Positions 11,717-22,403 of a stretch of 35,486 bases of DNA are shown here, piece by piece. Location: the NCBI GenBank assembly GCA_034696485.1, contig JAQIWT010000106.1:1-35486 (forward strand). The letters run 5' to 3'. Under the pieces are notes generated by a model, which had not been told where the DNA came from, made no database searches, and saw nothing but the letters and a program-made list of their open reading frames with translations. This stretch comes from Isohypsibius dastychi. Taxonomy: Eukaryota > Tardigrada > Eutardigrada > Parachela > Isohypsibiidae. A program made the translations under genes and the position numbers. Each line of letters starts with the position of its first letter. Positions within the stretch are counted from its first letter, which is position 1.

Positions 11717-12305
11717 CGCGACTGCGCACAGACGAGGCTTCAAGAGGGATCACTCCTCAACACATTAAAGTAAAGAATCCAAACAAACGAAGCTGCAATG
11801 AACTAAACTGCGAGGACACATGCAGATATCAGGAGAATGAAGCTGAAATCTGGAAACTGATGAAACTGAGTGAAATGACTTCATTCATTCATCTCGATTC
11901 CGCCTGAGCCTGAAATAAGAAATCGGCCAGGTGGTCTTGTCATCCAGTGAGTCAACCGGGCCACTTCGGGGGGTTCGGCAATCCGCACTGGGGTAGCCGT
12001 CCGAGCCCGGTCCCTCCGCTGCAGTTCGGCACAGCACAGCATACTGCATCGCTTCATTTCAAAATCTGAATGTTTATTCGAAGGAATTGTTCGGATTTGT
12101 TGTTGTTTGCCGCTTCACTATATTATTCGTCGTTCTTTAATTTCTCAGGTTGACTGAGAGTTTTGTCGAATATGAAGGGATAGAATCTCTGTGGACCGCA
12201 CGGCAGCTGTATTTAGGAAGCTCCCATAACGAATATTTTGATTGCATCTTACTGCTTGATTCCGTGTTTTATCGGAGAACGTGTTGTTTTGCGTTACGAA
12301 GAAAA
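11717..12305. promoter_or_regulatory. Divergent intergenic region, KDM4 and TRMU
   Basis: About 590 bases separate the start codons of two divergently transcribed genes, so this region must contain both promoters and 5' UTRs. The segment near 11955-12040 is GC-rich with many CpGs, unlike the AT-rich surroundings. On the TRMU side there is an acceptor-like TTTCTCAG at 12141-12148, followed by a frame that stays open to the TRMU ATG. No consensus TATA box was identified. Confidence 0.55.
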
Positions 12306-14210
12306 ATGTCCGTGATCAGAAGAGTTGTTTGTGGAATGTCGGGAGGAGTCGATAGCTGCATGTCCGCAATCCTGCTGAAGCAACGAGGTTCGTTGCAAAA
12401 TTGTGACCGGAAATGGATCCATTTCTACTTGATAGATTTCTCTCTTCAAAACGAATTTGACACCATCATGTTCTTATCAGTTTTCAGTATGTTATGTTTT
12501 TCAGGATTTGATGTGATTGGAGTTTTCATGCGGAACTGGGACATCGCCGACGAAAAAGGACATTGTCAAGCGGAGAAAGATGCAGAGGACGCGGAATCAA
12601 TTTGCAAAAAGCTCAGCATCCCTTTTCATGAAGTCAACTTCGTCAAAGAGTACTGGAACAATGTTTTCACGTAAGTACAAAACTTTTCTTTGAACAAATC
12701 AATCGGAGACAACGGGCGTTTTGTATTTTCTGTGTTTTTTCAGGCCTTTGATGCAAGATTATCAAAACGGTCTCACACCGAATCCCGATGTTCTCTGCAA
12801 TCGATTTATCAAGTTCAACAGTTTCTTGAACTATGCGCGTGAGAAACACAGCGCTGATGCAATTGCAACCGGACATTATGCCAGAAATTCTTATGGGAGG
12901 TTTTTGGAAAAAGCAAATTCAAATGAAGGTGACTTGTTGCAAACTTGCAATTTAGTTTGGTTTATGATCATCAAACAAACCTTTCCAGATGCCAAACTAC
13001 TCTCTGCAGTGGATATGAATAAGGACCAGACATTGTTTTTGTCGCAAATTTCTCAAGAGGCCTTGAGGGCGACCATGTTTCCGGTTGGGGAAATGTTCAA
13101 AAAAGGCGTGAAATATGCGATACACAAATATGGCTTTCCGGAACTTGCGAAGAAAAAGGAGGTTTGTCTTTCGTGATTGGTTCGAAAATGACACTATTTA
13201 TAAAATGCCGGTTTCAGAGCATGGGAATATGTTTCATCGGGAAACGAAAATTCGGTGAATTCATAAAAGAATACGTTCCCCCACAGCCTGGAAATTTTGT
13301 CGATATCGAAACCGGAAAAGTTGTTGGACAGCATGAAGGTGAACTACGGCTTATTTTCTTATTTTTGAATACCTCATAACATCTAGTTTTTGATGTGTTT
13401 TGGTCTATTGGGTGTTTTTTTTCTTGCCGCATTGAAGTTTTTCTGATTTTTTTTCAGGAGTCCAGTTTTACACCCTTGGACAACGTGCGCTAATATCAGG
13501 AATGTCGGCGCCTTTTTTCATTGCTCATCGAAATCCTGTGACTCGTGATATTTTAGTCGTAAGTGTCTTCATTACTTTCTTTGGTATACATTTTTCGTAA
13601 CTTTTACTTGAGTTTCATCGGATTTTAGTGAATCAGCTGAATTCAGTTCCCACTCAGATTTCCGTACCCTATGAAAATTTTGAATCAGATAAGTCAGATA
13701 AGTCGGTTAATCAGATAAGTCGGTTCTGAGTCAGGTTTGATTTCAAACTGGATCAGCTAAGTAAGTAAATTTATGACACAAAAAGTAGGTTTACGTTGGA
13801 TGATCCAGTTGCAGCTTATTTTCATTGTCTGTCTTTAGGCAAAAGGTCATGATCACCCCGCTCTGTACTGTGATAATTTCACAATCAATGCTTTCCATTG
13901 GATATCGGGAATCCCAAACTTCGACGGTGAATTGGAATGCGAATTCAGATTCCAGCATCCACATCCTTTGGTCCAGTGCAAGTTATCCTTTCCGAATCCC
14001 ACTGACCCAACCGTGTGTTTTATCAAGCTGCGGAATCGGCATTTCGCGCTGACGCCTGGCCAATATGCGGTGTTTTATATTGGTGAACAATGTCTCGGGA
14101 GTGGACGGATTATTTCGACGCCGAATACTGAACGTTTCTCCAATTTCATCGAACCTCTAAATCTCACCGGAAATGAAGAGGAAGAATTGTCGAGAATAGC
14201 AGCTGGTTAG
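12306..14210 (+). CDS. TRMU: Mitochondrial tRNA 2-thiouridylase (TRMU/MnmA family)
   Basis: TRMU/MnmA adenylates and thiolates U34 of tRNAs for Lys, Glu and Gln; the animal form works in mitochondria. Exons: 12306-12387, 12505-12670, 12744-12928, 12989-13161, 13218-13338, 13458-13558, 13839-14210; 399 aa. The PP-loop SGGVDS is at residues 12-17. The catalytic cysteines are C101 (NPDVLCNR) and C207 (MGICFIGKR). Further landmarks are [20 protein letters not shown] and the C-terminal beta-barrel with [30 protein letters not shown] begins immediately at the PP-loop domain, so a targeting peptide is hardly visible from this ATG. The in-frame open stretch before it is basic near its end ([12 protein letters not shown]) but has no ATG. 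The first intron donor (GTTCGT) is weak, yet the phase and homology demand it. Confidence 0.95.
13684..13734 (+). repeat. Short imperfect repeat, AATCAGATAAGT units
   Basis: In the 280-nt last TRMU intron the unit CAGATAAGT occurs three times within 50 bases, twice followed by CGGTT. It looks like a small local expansion and does not touch the splice sites. Confidence 0.75.
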
Positions 14211-15227
14211 ATGGAAATTTGTATCGGCTGTGAAACAGAGTTTCTGTTTCAGCTCGCAGAATCCTTTTGTTGACTTAGATATGTCTGACATCTTGCGTTG
14301 TGTGGGGGTTTGTTTTTGTTTGTTTATGCCTCTTTTCAACGAAAAACAAAATAGTTTCGAAACCAAAGCTGAATAAATGAACCAATCAACGAAGTCAGTC
14401 AATCAACCACCCACATGGTCGTCTCCGCTTCGGTACCTTCTACCGCTATGCCGCTTCTTGTAGAATTTTCGGAGACCAAAATATTTTTTTGTTCATTTCA
14501 AACACTTCGTGATCTTGTTCTGTCGTAGCTTGATTTATCGTGAAATCATGACCGTGGGGTTTTAGAAACCAGGGATGAATATCGATTGTGCTGATTCCGG
14601 GTGATCGCGAATTAGTCCGGTTTCCGTCGGTTTGGAGTTGGACACAAACTTTCCGATTTATTCACAGTTTCACACTGGAATATTCTAATTGTCAGCGTAT
14701 TGGGTCGGACGTTGTACGGTACGCGGTGTAGTACTGAGGTAAGAGATCTCGACTTGGTTTTGCGTTGGCTGGTTTTAGATGTTTCACAATCCTAAGTACA
14801 CTGGATTTGTTATGGTTTATTTGCTATTGCGGTATGGTATCGATTTGTTTTTCCTGTCACCGCCCCCCTGGACTTGGCAGGGCCCCATCCGCACACTAGG
14901 GGGTCCGTGAACGAAAATCAGGTCACGGGGTGGGGGATTTCGCTTTCCTGTTTTGGTTTTTGATCGTCTTCTTCAAGCTCCAAGCTTTCCAGTTACTCAC
15001 GGTCACCTCTCCTCGAACTTCGTCTCTCGCGAAGAAAATCGGTGTCTTATGTGGTCCTGCTTGCGCTTCACTATTGATCTGGACGCGTAGTGGCGGTGGA
15101 TCATCGGGAAATCGAAATATCGAATGGAAAGCACCTGTTTTTGGAGAACCTTCTTGTTTATCGATATCACCAGCTAACTTTCTTCACGAAATGATTATTT
15201 TTCGACTTTTCTGATGAATTTGGAGCC
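14211..15227. other. Intergenic region between TRMU and WDR20
   Basis: About one kilobase. AATAAA at 14372-14377 is the likely TRMU polyadenylation signal. Around 14860-14935 lies a GC-rich patch with C6, GGGCCCC, AGGGGG and GGGGTGGGGG runs, which could form G-rich structures and may mark the WDR20 promoter. A segment at 14713-14733 recurs inverted near 20220-20240. The open frame at 14930-15214 has no ATG start and no recognisable similarity. Confidence 0.5.
14372..14377 (+). terminator. Polyadenylation signal of TRMU
   Basis: AATAAA 162 bases after the TRMU stop codon, the first consensus hexamer downstream of it. Confidence 0.5.
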
Positions 15228-17498
15228 ATGAACACACCTGCGGTGAACGACATCTCGTCGCCGAGCGCTTTGGACGTCAAAACTCAGTTTGCCAGTCGAG
15301 AAGGCACTTACAAGATTCTTCCAGCCTGTGAATATTCCCGCGTGAATCGACTGCAGAATTCTATGTTATCTGGATCTCAGCAGCCCAATGTTCCGGTGAA
15401 GATCAGTTTGATCCAAGTGCCCGATGACGATACTGGATATCCTGACCGCTTGATGCTCAACGTGGGCCGTGAATTATTGCTCCATGTTTTTAAAAGCGTT
15501 TGGGATGTAGGTTATTGTTTGGTTGGTTTTGGGTGGTTTTTGAGCAGTTATCTTGTTGCAGCCTCCTGATCTCAGTCGACCTCTCCATCGAGAAGTCTGT
15601 AAAGTCTTTCCTACCTGCCACGATATCAACACGAAAACGTGTTCTGCTCATGGATGTACGGTTGTGATCGGATTTAGCAATGGAGCATTCCAAGTCAGCG
15701 ACCCTAAGAAAGAACCACATATCTGTAACGAAGATGTAAGTAGCAATTCAACACTCGAGACCCGAGTAATTCACCTGTATTTATTTATTACAACTTTGGA
15801 ATTATTGACTAAGTCTTTTTGGAGTACTGTATCTTTGAAATTTTTATTATCCGCACATTGCCTGAGACATCTTTGTGCTTAACTGACAATTGGGGCTTTG
15901 CGTCTTCATTGGGGTTGGTTTTTCTCGAGTTCATTGATTTGTTCCTACTGGTAGAGCGTTTTTATTGGTTCTCATGCCCGTTGATTGTCGAAAATTATTT
16001 CACTTCATTTTCCGTTAAGTCGTAAATTGCATTCATAAATTCCTCAACGTTGGGATGTAATTTTCGGGAATTCTGATTATTTTGTCAACCATTGAAATCA
16101 TGTCTTTGCTAATGTTGTTTCATCTAATTTTCTCCAGTAATTGCGTTCCGTTTCTGCGAGGTACGGTGACTCAAACGCGAACTGGATTTCATTTTGCAAT
16201 ATCTCTTCTGAAATCGAATCCGCTCAGTTTACTGCAACTTAATTTTCCAGGATATTTGTGGTTTTGTTTCTGGGGGTTCAGTTGAAATTGGGTGAAAATG
16301 TTTTGCTGCATGATTTCAATTTTGCATTTTCCGAATTTTGTTGACACTGACTGAATTCACTTCTGTTAGTTCTTATTTGTTGATTAATTGGTTTCTTTTG
16401 CAGAAACTCCTGGACAAAACGAAAGTGACCTGCGTGAAATGGCTTCCCGGTTCCAGTCAGCAATATTTGGTCGGTTTCGCCAGCGGCCAACTCTTCCACT
16501 GTGATGACAGCCTCCCCTGGCTCGCAACTGCGCCAACATATCAGTTATACAAACACGGCGAAGGGTATGCCGTGTACACCTGCAAAAGCCGAACGAGCCG
16601 AAATCCGCTCTATCGCTGGATGATCGGCGAAGGATCTCTCAACGCGTTTGCTTTTTCACCGTGTTCCAAGTACATCGCCATGGCCAGTCACGACGGTTTC
16701 CTGAGAATATTTGTGATGGAATCAATGGATCTTGTCGGATTCGCCAAAAGCTACTTCGGAGGATTTCTTTGTCTTTGCTGGTCGCCCGACTCGAAATTTA
16801 TTTGCTGCGCCGGCGAGGATGATCTCGTGCATTTATATTCGCTCGACTCGCGAAAAGTTGTCGCGAGAGGACGAGGTCATCGTTCGTGGATAACGGCTGT
16901 TTCCTTCGACCCGGTTACGAGCTGCTTAACTCAAGACCCCGCAGACAAATCCAGGAACCCATCATCCCCTGCCGGAAATGTCCGCGAACTTCCGGTAGTG
17001 AATCAACGAATCACGACGTACAGATTCGCGAGTGTAGGGCAGGATACCCAGATTTGTCTTTGGGAACTGACGGATGATATTGTGAAGCAGTCAGGAAGTA
17101 CTCGGATAAGAGCAGGTTCCATAATGGTTCCTCCGGTTCTGAATCTCAACCATCTCCAGCCAGGAGCCTCGAATGTAAAGAAAAATGATCTGAGTAATCT
17201 GAAAAAGAATCTCCCGCTTTTGGGTGGTCGGGGCGATAAATCAGCGCCTGCCAAACAACCACCACTTCAGAAGGAGGAATCGCCGAGGTCGCCGCTTGGG
17301 TCGCGGTTGGATGAGGTGCCGTTATTGGAGCCGCTGGTTTGCAAAAGGATTGCAAATGAACGGTTGAATGACATTGTTTTTCATGAGGATTGTGTTCTTA
17401 TATCGACGCAGGAAGGTGTGGTGCAGATTTGGGGTCGGCCTGGAAGACCGGGCATCGGAGCTAATAATGATGTTTCTAGTCGACAGAATTCCACTTGA
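15228..17498 (+). CDS. WDR20: WD repeat-containing protein 20 (WDR20)
   Basis: WDR20 is a WD40 protein known to bind and activate the deubiquitinases USP12 and USP46 together with WDR48/UAF1. Exons: 15228-15506, 15562-15735, 16404-17498; 515 aa. It follows human WDR20 from end to end: LDVKTQFASREGTYKILP at the N-terminus, MLNVGRELLLHVFKSVWD, VTCVKWLPGSS, then CKSRTSRNPLYRWMIGEG, AFSPCSKYIAMASHDGFLR, SYFGGFLCLCWSPDSKF, GEDDLVHLYS, GHRSWITAVSFDP, YRFASVGQDTQICLWELT and the C-terminal EVPLLEPLVCKRIANERL ending in WGRPGRPG. The Ser-rich insert before the last blade is shorter than in vertebrates. Intron 2 (668 nt) holds no recognisable gene. USP10 follows on the same strand after 493 bases. Confidence 0.95.
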
Positions 17499-17991
17499 GA
17501 ATTTTATGCAGCTGTTCCCGTTTCATTGTTTTAGATTTTTAAAAAATAAAGTAACCTGCCTTTTGTTCTGTAGTTGTGAAGGAACGTTTCGTGTACCACT
17601 GACTCTGCATTTCCGGAAGAAGTTTAATAAACCACACGCTGTGCCGGATTTTCGATATTTAATAGTCACTCGTTTTTACATTTCGTGACAGTTCAATGTT
17701 AAGTTTTTGTCTGAATAATTCTGTTATGCGTCTAAGGTTTTGGGATTGATAGTTTCAAGCTTTTCAGTCCTGAAATGTTCTGTCTGCCGGAAACATGGGT
17801 GAAAAAGCACCATTTTCTCTTCTTTTCTGGTTGTATTTTTCATCACCTTTTTTAAACAGCGACATCGAGTTGCAGTAAGACTTCACTCAGCGAACGAAGA
17901 TTTTTCAGAAATATAAGTTACACGTTAAAATCCACACCAAAACTGGTACTGTAACTAGAAATTAATTTTGAAATTTTTTTCAGGCTGAAAA
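17499..17991. other. WDR20-USP10 intergenic region with AATAAA signal
   Basis: AATAAA at 17545-17550 is the likely WDR20 polyadenylation signal. The remaining 440 bases are AT-rich and lead to a strong acceptor (A3T7CAG) ending at 17983, only eight bases before the USP10 ATG. No other gene is visible. Confidence 0.55.
17974..17983 (+). promoter_or_regulatory. 3' splice site just upstream of the USP10 start codon
   Basis: T7CAG lies 8 nt before the USP10 ATG. It is either the end of a 5' UTR intron or an acceptor for spliced-leader trans-splicing, which is common in some compact-genome invertebrates. The sequence does not distinguish the two. Confidence 0.5.
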
Positions 17992-20965
17992 ATGAACCAA
18001 GCAGGAGATGTGGCCTCGACTGCCATCACTGTAATTCCCGAAGTGAACGCGAATGTGGAAGCAGCCGAAGAGCCGGTGGGGAATGTTGAAGTAACCATTC
18101 CAGCTGCCGTACCTCCAGCGCCGAAATCCTGGGCTGCACTTGTCAAGAAAAACGTCCCAGAGACGACTACATCTTCAGCATCGTCGAAAACCGTTAGACC
18201 TTTCGTGGTGACATCGGAACAAGCTAAACTCAACAAGGAAGATCAGAAACTCTTTCACCTCGGAGAGATCATTTCCGCCAGGTAAGATACGCAACATCTC
18301 TGCCCCCCCCCCCCAGCTGTCTGTTTTTTGAAGCGCGCGACCCCCGGCTGACTTGATTGTCTGTTTAAATTGTTGTATTGTAGCGATCAGACAATATGTT
18401 TGCTGCCCTTGCAGGAAACTTATGGGGCGCGATCTTATCGATCATCGAACGCTATTTATAATTCCACGCGGAATGTTGAACCGCGGAAACGCTTGTTATG
18501 CCAATGCTGTCCTTCAGTCCCTCGTTTTCTGCCCTCCATTCTTCCATCTTCTGGAAGCCATCGCCGTCGCACAAGAATTCACGCAGTTTATCGAGGAAAT
18601 TCCAGCAGTTACCCGATGCTTTTCCGAACTGATCAGCTCGTTCAAAAAAGTACCACCAGCAATGGCGCGCAAAACCCCGATGAGGTCCGAAGACCCACCT
18701 CTGGACCCTGCATTTTTATACGAGACCCTGGAAACCCATGGAAGCGGATCGCATCAAAAAATGTTGTCGCGTGGAGCTCAGGAAGACGCGCAAGAATTTC
18801 TAAACCATGTTTTGTTGCTGCTCCACGAGGAAATGCTTAAAGGGGTCAAAGCCGCTGGCGGAAGTGAACTGGCTGCAGAACCAAGTGGTGATTCCGAAGA
18901 ATGGACGCATATTAGTAAAGGACAAAAGAAGAGCATTTTGAGGGAAATGGAAGTGAAGGAATCACCGATTTCGAATATCTTTGGTGGGAAACTGAGGTCA
19001 ATCAGGAAACATTCCGGCGGAAAAGATTCGGAGAATGTGGAGCCGTTTTTTATGCTCGATTTGCCGATTCAGGTAAGGAAATAACACTGTTCAAAACACT
19101 TCCTGTTTCTCGAAATTTGCTGGCGTTGAAAAATAGCGTTCTGAAATTCACTAAGTGCGCCTGAATCTGAGAATGGTGGTTATGGTGGTTTTTCGTCAAG
19201 GTAGTCAAAGTGAATAGGTGTAGCTGATATATATATCGCCGCCAAAAATAGATCAATTTCACAAGCAGAACTGTCTCACGCGCTCACTTCCGGTACCTGG
19301 TGTAAGACATGTTTGTTCATCATCATGACCCATTAGAAGCCAGCACCTTCTAGCAGAGCACTCACCGGGACAGCTCTGACAGTTTTCTGTTCGCAGAACA
19401 AATATGAGTGGAAAACCGTGACTAGATTTCATTTCGTTCAGGTCAAACTTGAAAATGACCAAAAGGTCACAAAATTTTTACAGTGCATCACAATCGCTTT
19501 GTTTGAAAAACGGATTGAGAATCATAACAAGGTCAAATCAGTTATTCTGAATGACCTTTCCTTTGATGAAAGCTCCAGAGTTGACAAGCTGGGAATTGCG
19601 ATGTCCTCGAATGGGGCGATTATTATTCTGGACGACCTCCACTTCCGACATGAGTCCGCTGTTGTGAACTTGGGCTGGTGAACCGTAGCGATGCAGCTTG
19701 ACTGAAATTCATGAAAAAAGTTTCGATTAAGTCGTGCAATTGAAACGATTTCTGTTCGAAATTGTAATGGTCGGAAGTCAGGAAAAATTTGCGCATACCT
19801 GGCGAAGCTGGGCCATCCTGGTAGTCTTCATCATCTAGAGGAGGTGCTGGAGAAGCAGTAGAGATCATGACAAAGCAGAATGCAAGGCAGATCAGGATGA
19901 ACTTCGCCATTTTAAAGCTAAGATTTGATGAGAAGGGATAGGTTGAATTGATGACAAATCTTAGGATTGGCTTCCGAAGGATCTCAAACTTGCAGATGTT
20001 GCGCACTTTAAAATCGAGCTCGAATTCGATGAAATGTTTAGATTGTCTTGTGACTGACCAAATGATGGACGGTTTATACGGTTTTCTGCAGATTCACAAA
20101 GCCAGACATATCCTATCTAGGTCGATTACTGGGAGAAGCTTTGTACTTTCCTGACCAATGACCGCAGTCCGAATTTCTGGTACTACGTAGTAGTAGTACG
20201 TAATACGTATTCGCTACGCGGTCTACCTCGTACCGTACAGCACGTGGTCAGGTTTTTCATTTTTGTGTCATGAATTTGGACACTCTGCTACGAAGAACCT
20301 TTAGTTTCGACTTTCGATTAAAAAATTTAATTAATTTCGTAGTTGTTGGAAAAAGTAAGTGGGTCTTCCGTTGAAGTGAGTTGTCCCAAAAAGCAACCGT
20401 ATTTGGTTGGAGAAGTGATCAGTCTTCATAAAAGTCTTCGTAGATTCGCAATTTTTTTCCGTTTAGTAATATGTGTTCATTACAGGATCCAGTCGTGAAG
20501 AATGTTTTCATGTCCATTGAATATTTCATGCGATCGGAAAAAATCCATGGATTCTTCGATCGGGGTCGTGAAATTCCAGCTTATCGTCACTACCGCTTCG
20601 AACAACTTCCGGCAGTTCTGATTCTCCACCTGAAGTACTTCGAATATTCTCCAGAAGGCGGTCTGGCCAAGCTGCAGAAAACAGTGGATTTCGACGCAAG
20701 TCTGCGACTTCCGGAACGCTGGTTTGCCGATGGACATTTCCAGCCGAACAAATGTTTCTACAAACTTTTCGCAGTGGTCTTTCATTGGGGCGAACAGCTG
20801 GACAGTGGTCATTATACGGCATGTGTGTTCCATCCCGGTATTCCGAGCCAGTGGATCGAGGCGAATGATTCTGGAATCAACGTTGTCAACTGGGACTATA
20901 TTCGCAGTCCACAAAGGCATCGGGTTCCCTACTTACTTTTCTACCGTCTTCAGTGTTTGGAATGA
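17992..20965 (+). CDS. USP10: Ubiquitin carboxyl-terminal hydrolase, USP10-like
   Basis: This is a cysteine deubiquitinase of the USP family. Exons: 17992-18281, 18415-19072, 20486-20965; 475 aa. The Cys box is NRGNACYANAVLQS with C124; the His box is DSGHYTACVF with H425; the third triad position is N443 in WIEANDSG, where human USP10 has Asp. USP10-type signatures are SWAALVKK in the N-terminus, FIIPRGMLNRGN, the QEDAQEFLNHVLLLLHEEML block, the acidic EEWTHISKG linker, SPISNIFGGKLRSI and LPAVLILHLKYFEY. The region before the catalytic domain is only about 110 residues against roughly 410 in human USP10, and I see no FGDF-like G3BP-binding motif there. The last intron (1413 nt) contains a nested antisense gene. 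Intron 1 carries a C12 tract. Confidence 0.92.
19538..19910 (-). CDS. Small secreted protein nested antisense in a USP10 intron
   Basis: Two exons on the minus strand, 19910-19799 and 19701-19538, are joined by a 97-nt intron with donor GTATGC and acceptor ATTTCAG. They give 91 aa. The protein starts MAKFILICLAFCFVMISTA, a classic signal peptide with predicted cleavage near STA-SP, followed by an acidic, Pro-rich segment (PPLDDEDYQDGPASP) and a polar tail rich in Asn, Gly and Arg ending GKVIQNN. There are no Cys residues in the mature part and no clear dibasic processing sites. I do not recognise the family. It lies wholly inside the last USP10 intron on the opposite strand. Evidence is the signal peptide plus phase-compatible splice sites; transcription is not shown. 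Confidence 0.6.
20181..20240. repeat. TACGTA-rich palindromic patch in USP10 intron 2
   Basis: Overlapping short palindromes (ACTACGTAGT, TACGTAATACGTA) are followed by a segment, around 20220-20240, that matches 14713-14733 in reverse orientation (core TGTACGGTACG). It may be a fragment of a dispersed repeat. Confidence 0.4.
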
Positions 20966-21476
20966 GGATAAGATTGGTGATATCTTGGAAATATTTTCTT
21001 CCGTTTCGAACATTTTTTCCTGTGTTCGTACAAGATTTTGAGCACCGAAAAAAGTCTGGATAATATTTATAACTCCAATCCGTTTCGGGAAATGAAACCC
21101 GACCACGTTCTGATTTCGAAATAGAGTACGAATAAATAACAGATGATTCCGAACTGTTGCACTATTAATTTGCTCTTTTTGTAAAAGAAACAAACGTTAT
21201 GGAATGTTTTTAGAAGGGTATGTGTATCTCTTTAATTTAATTTGAGTGCGAGAACCACGTAGCTGGCAAAATAGTTTTCTTCTGAGCAATATTTAATACA
21301 CACATTATTTATTAATTGATACTATGGATAGTCGGTAGTCTTGTGATTACCATCTCACGGAAGAAACTCTGAATTACATTTGGTATCAAAGATGAACTCG
21401 GGCATGAAGTCTGGCAGATTCAAAAATAATATACCATTCAGAAACGCAGGTTTAAGAATACAGATCCATCCATTTT
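20966..21476. other. Convergent gap between USP10 and the LRAT-like gene
   Basis: About 510 bases, AT-rich. AATAAA at 21131-21136 fits USP10. The reverse-strand hexamer for the LRAT-like gene is TTTATT at 21308-21313. I see no further gene. Confidence 0.55.
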
Positions 21477-22403
21477 TTATCCAATCTTATTCACATAGAC
21501 ATATCGCAGTCCAGCGGCGAAATGCGTGCAGTTCGCGCGAATTAGGCTGTAATCAAACGGCTGTCCTATCCAGTTCACCAGAATAGCCTCAATCTCCTCC
21601 CAGGTTCTAACCGCAAATTTCGTTCCTCGCGGGATGTAATTATGTATCCTGAAATGGTCACTTCCGGCGACGAGGGTGATATCATCTTTCCGAACAATCC
21701 ATTTCGGTTCAGTTCCGTCATTCGGCGGCGCTGGCTCAATCATGCCGTCAGCTAGTGTCACAGCTACGGCGGAAGCGTTTATTGCATATCCATAGCTTGG
21801 ATTACGGCAAAAAGCTGAAACAAAACAAAATAAGGACGAAAAGAAAAACAAAAACGAAGTTTTATTTCTCGGGAAACCAAGTTGAAACAAATCAACAGGA
21901 ATTTTCTAGATAATCCGAACTACTTCTCACTCTAGTTTACCTGGAACAAATGCAGTCACGGAAGCGGCAGCTTTCAGAATAGTATTCGAACTATCAAGGA
22001 CATCCCGAGAAGTCACATGGGCTATTTTCCCTTCTCCGACGTAAATTCCCCAGTGATTGAACAAACAACCTTTCCTGTAGAATTCTATCAGATCTCCTTT
22101 TTCAAACCAATGAGTCCTGTTGGGAAAATCGCTAGCAACAATCCATGGCGTCAAATTTCGATTCTTTGGGACCAGAGGAACTGCAAAATCAATATGTGAT
22201 TGCTTCGCTCACGAATTAGCTGAGATGAGATTGAGACTACCTGGTGCAGGTTCGGGAGAGGGTTCAACACCGACTTCTTCTTCAATTTCAATTTCGATGT
22301 CCTGGCTGGAAATAACCGGACTGATGATGACTTCTGGTGGGGCTTGGATTTCTGGTTCAGGATCCGCAGGCGACGGTATTCTCCTCGAGCTTCCGTTTCC
22401 CAT
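21477..22403 (-). CDS. LRAT/H-REV107 domain protein with N-myristoylation motif
   Basis: LRAT-domain proteins are NlpC/P60-fold thiol acyltransferases or phospholipases using two His and one Cys. Exons on the minus strand: 22403-22241, 22180-21941, 21814-21477; 246 aa. The domain begins near residue 80: FEKGDLIEFYRKG, FNHWGIYVGEGKIAHV with H97 and H109 (12 apart, as in H-REV107), and the Cys motif RANCTHFAAGLRY with C230. The distance from H97 to C230 is larger than in H-REV107, with an insert around residues 145-172. The first 54 residues are an acidic, Pro-rich, apparently disordered arm starting MGNGSS, a consensus N-myristoylation site (G2, S6). The protein ends 16 residues after C230, so the C-terminal membrane anchor of the H-REV107 group is absent. 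Nematode LRAT-domain proteins such as EGL-26 are possible relatives; substrate unknown. Confidence 0.85.

Noticed and set aside
14930-15214. Open frame before WDR20 with a hydrophobic start
   Set aside because: It begins at GTG, not ATG, in GC-rich intergenic sequence and matches nothing known; the WDR20 ATG at 15228 is supported by homology.
18303-18316. C12AG in USP10 intron 1 as a splice acceptor
   Set aside because: The acceptor at 18413-18414 gives the correct phase and leads into the conserved catalytic domain; the C tract is probably simple sequence.
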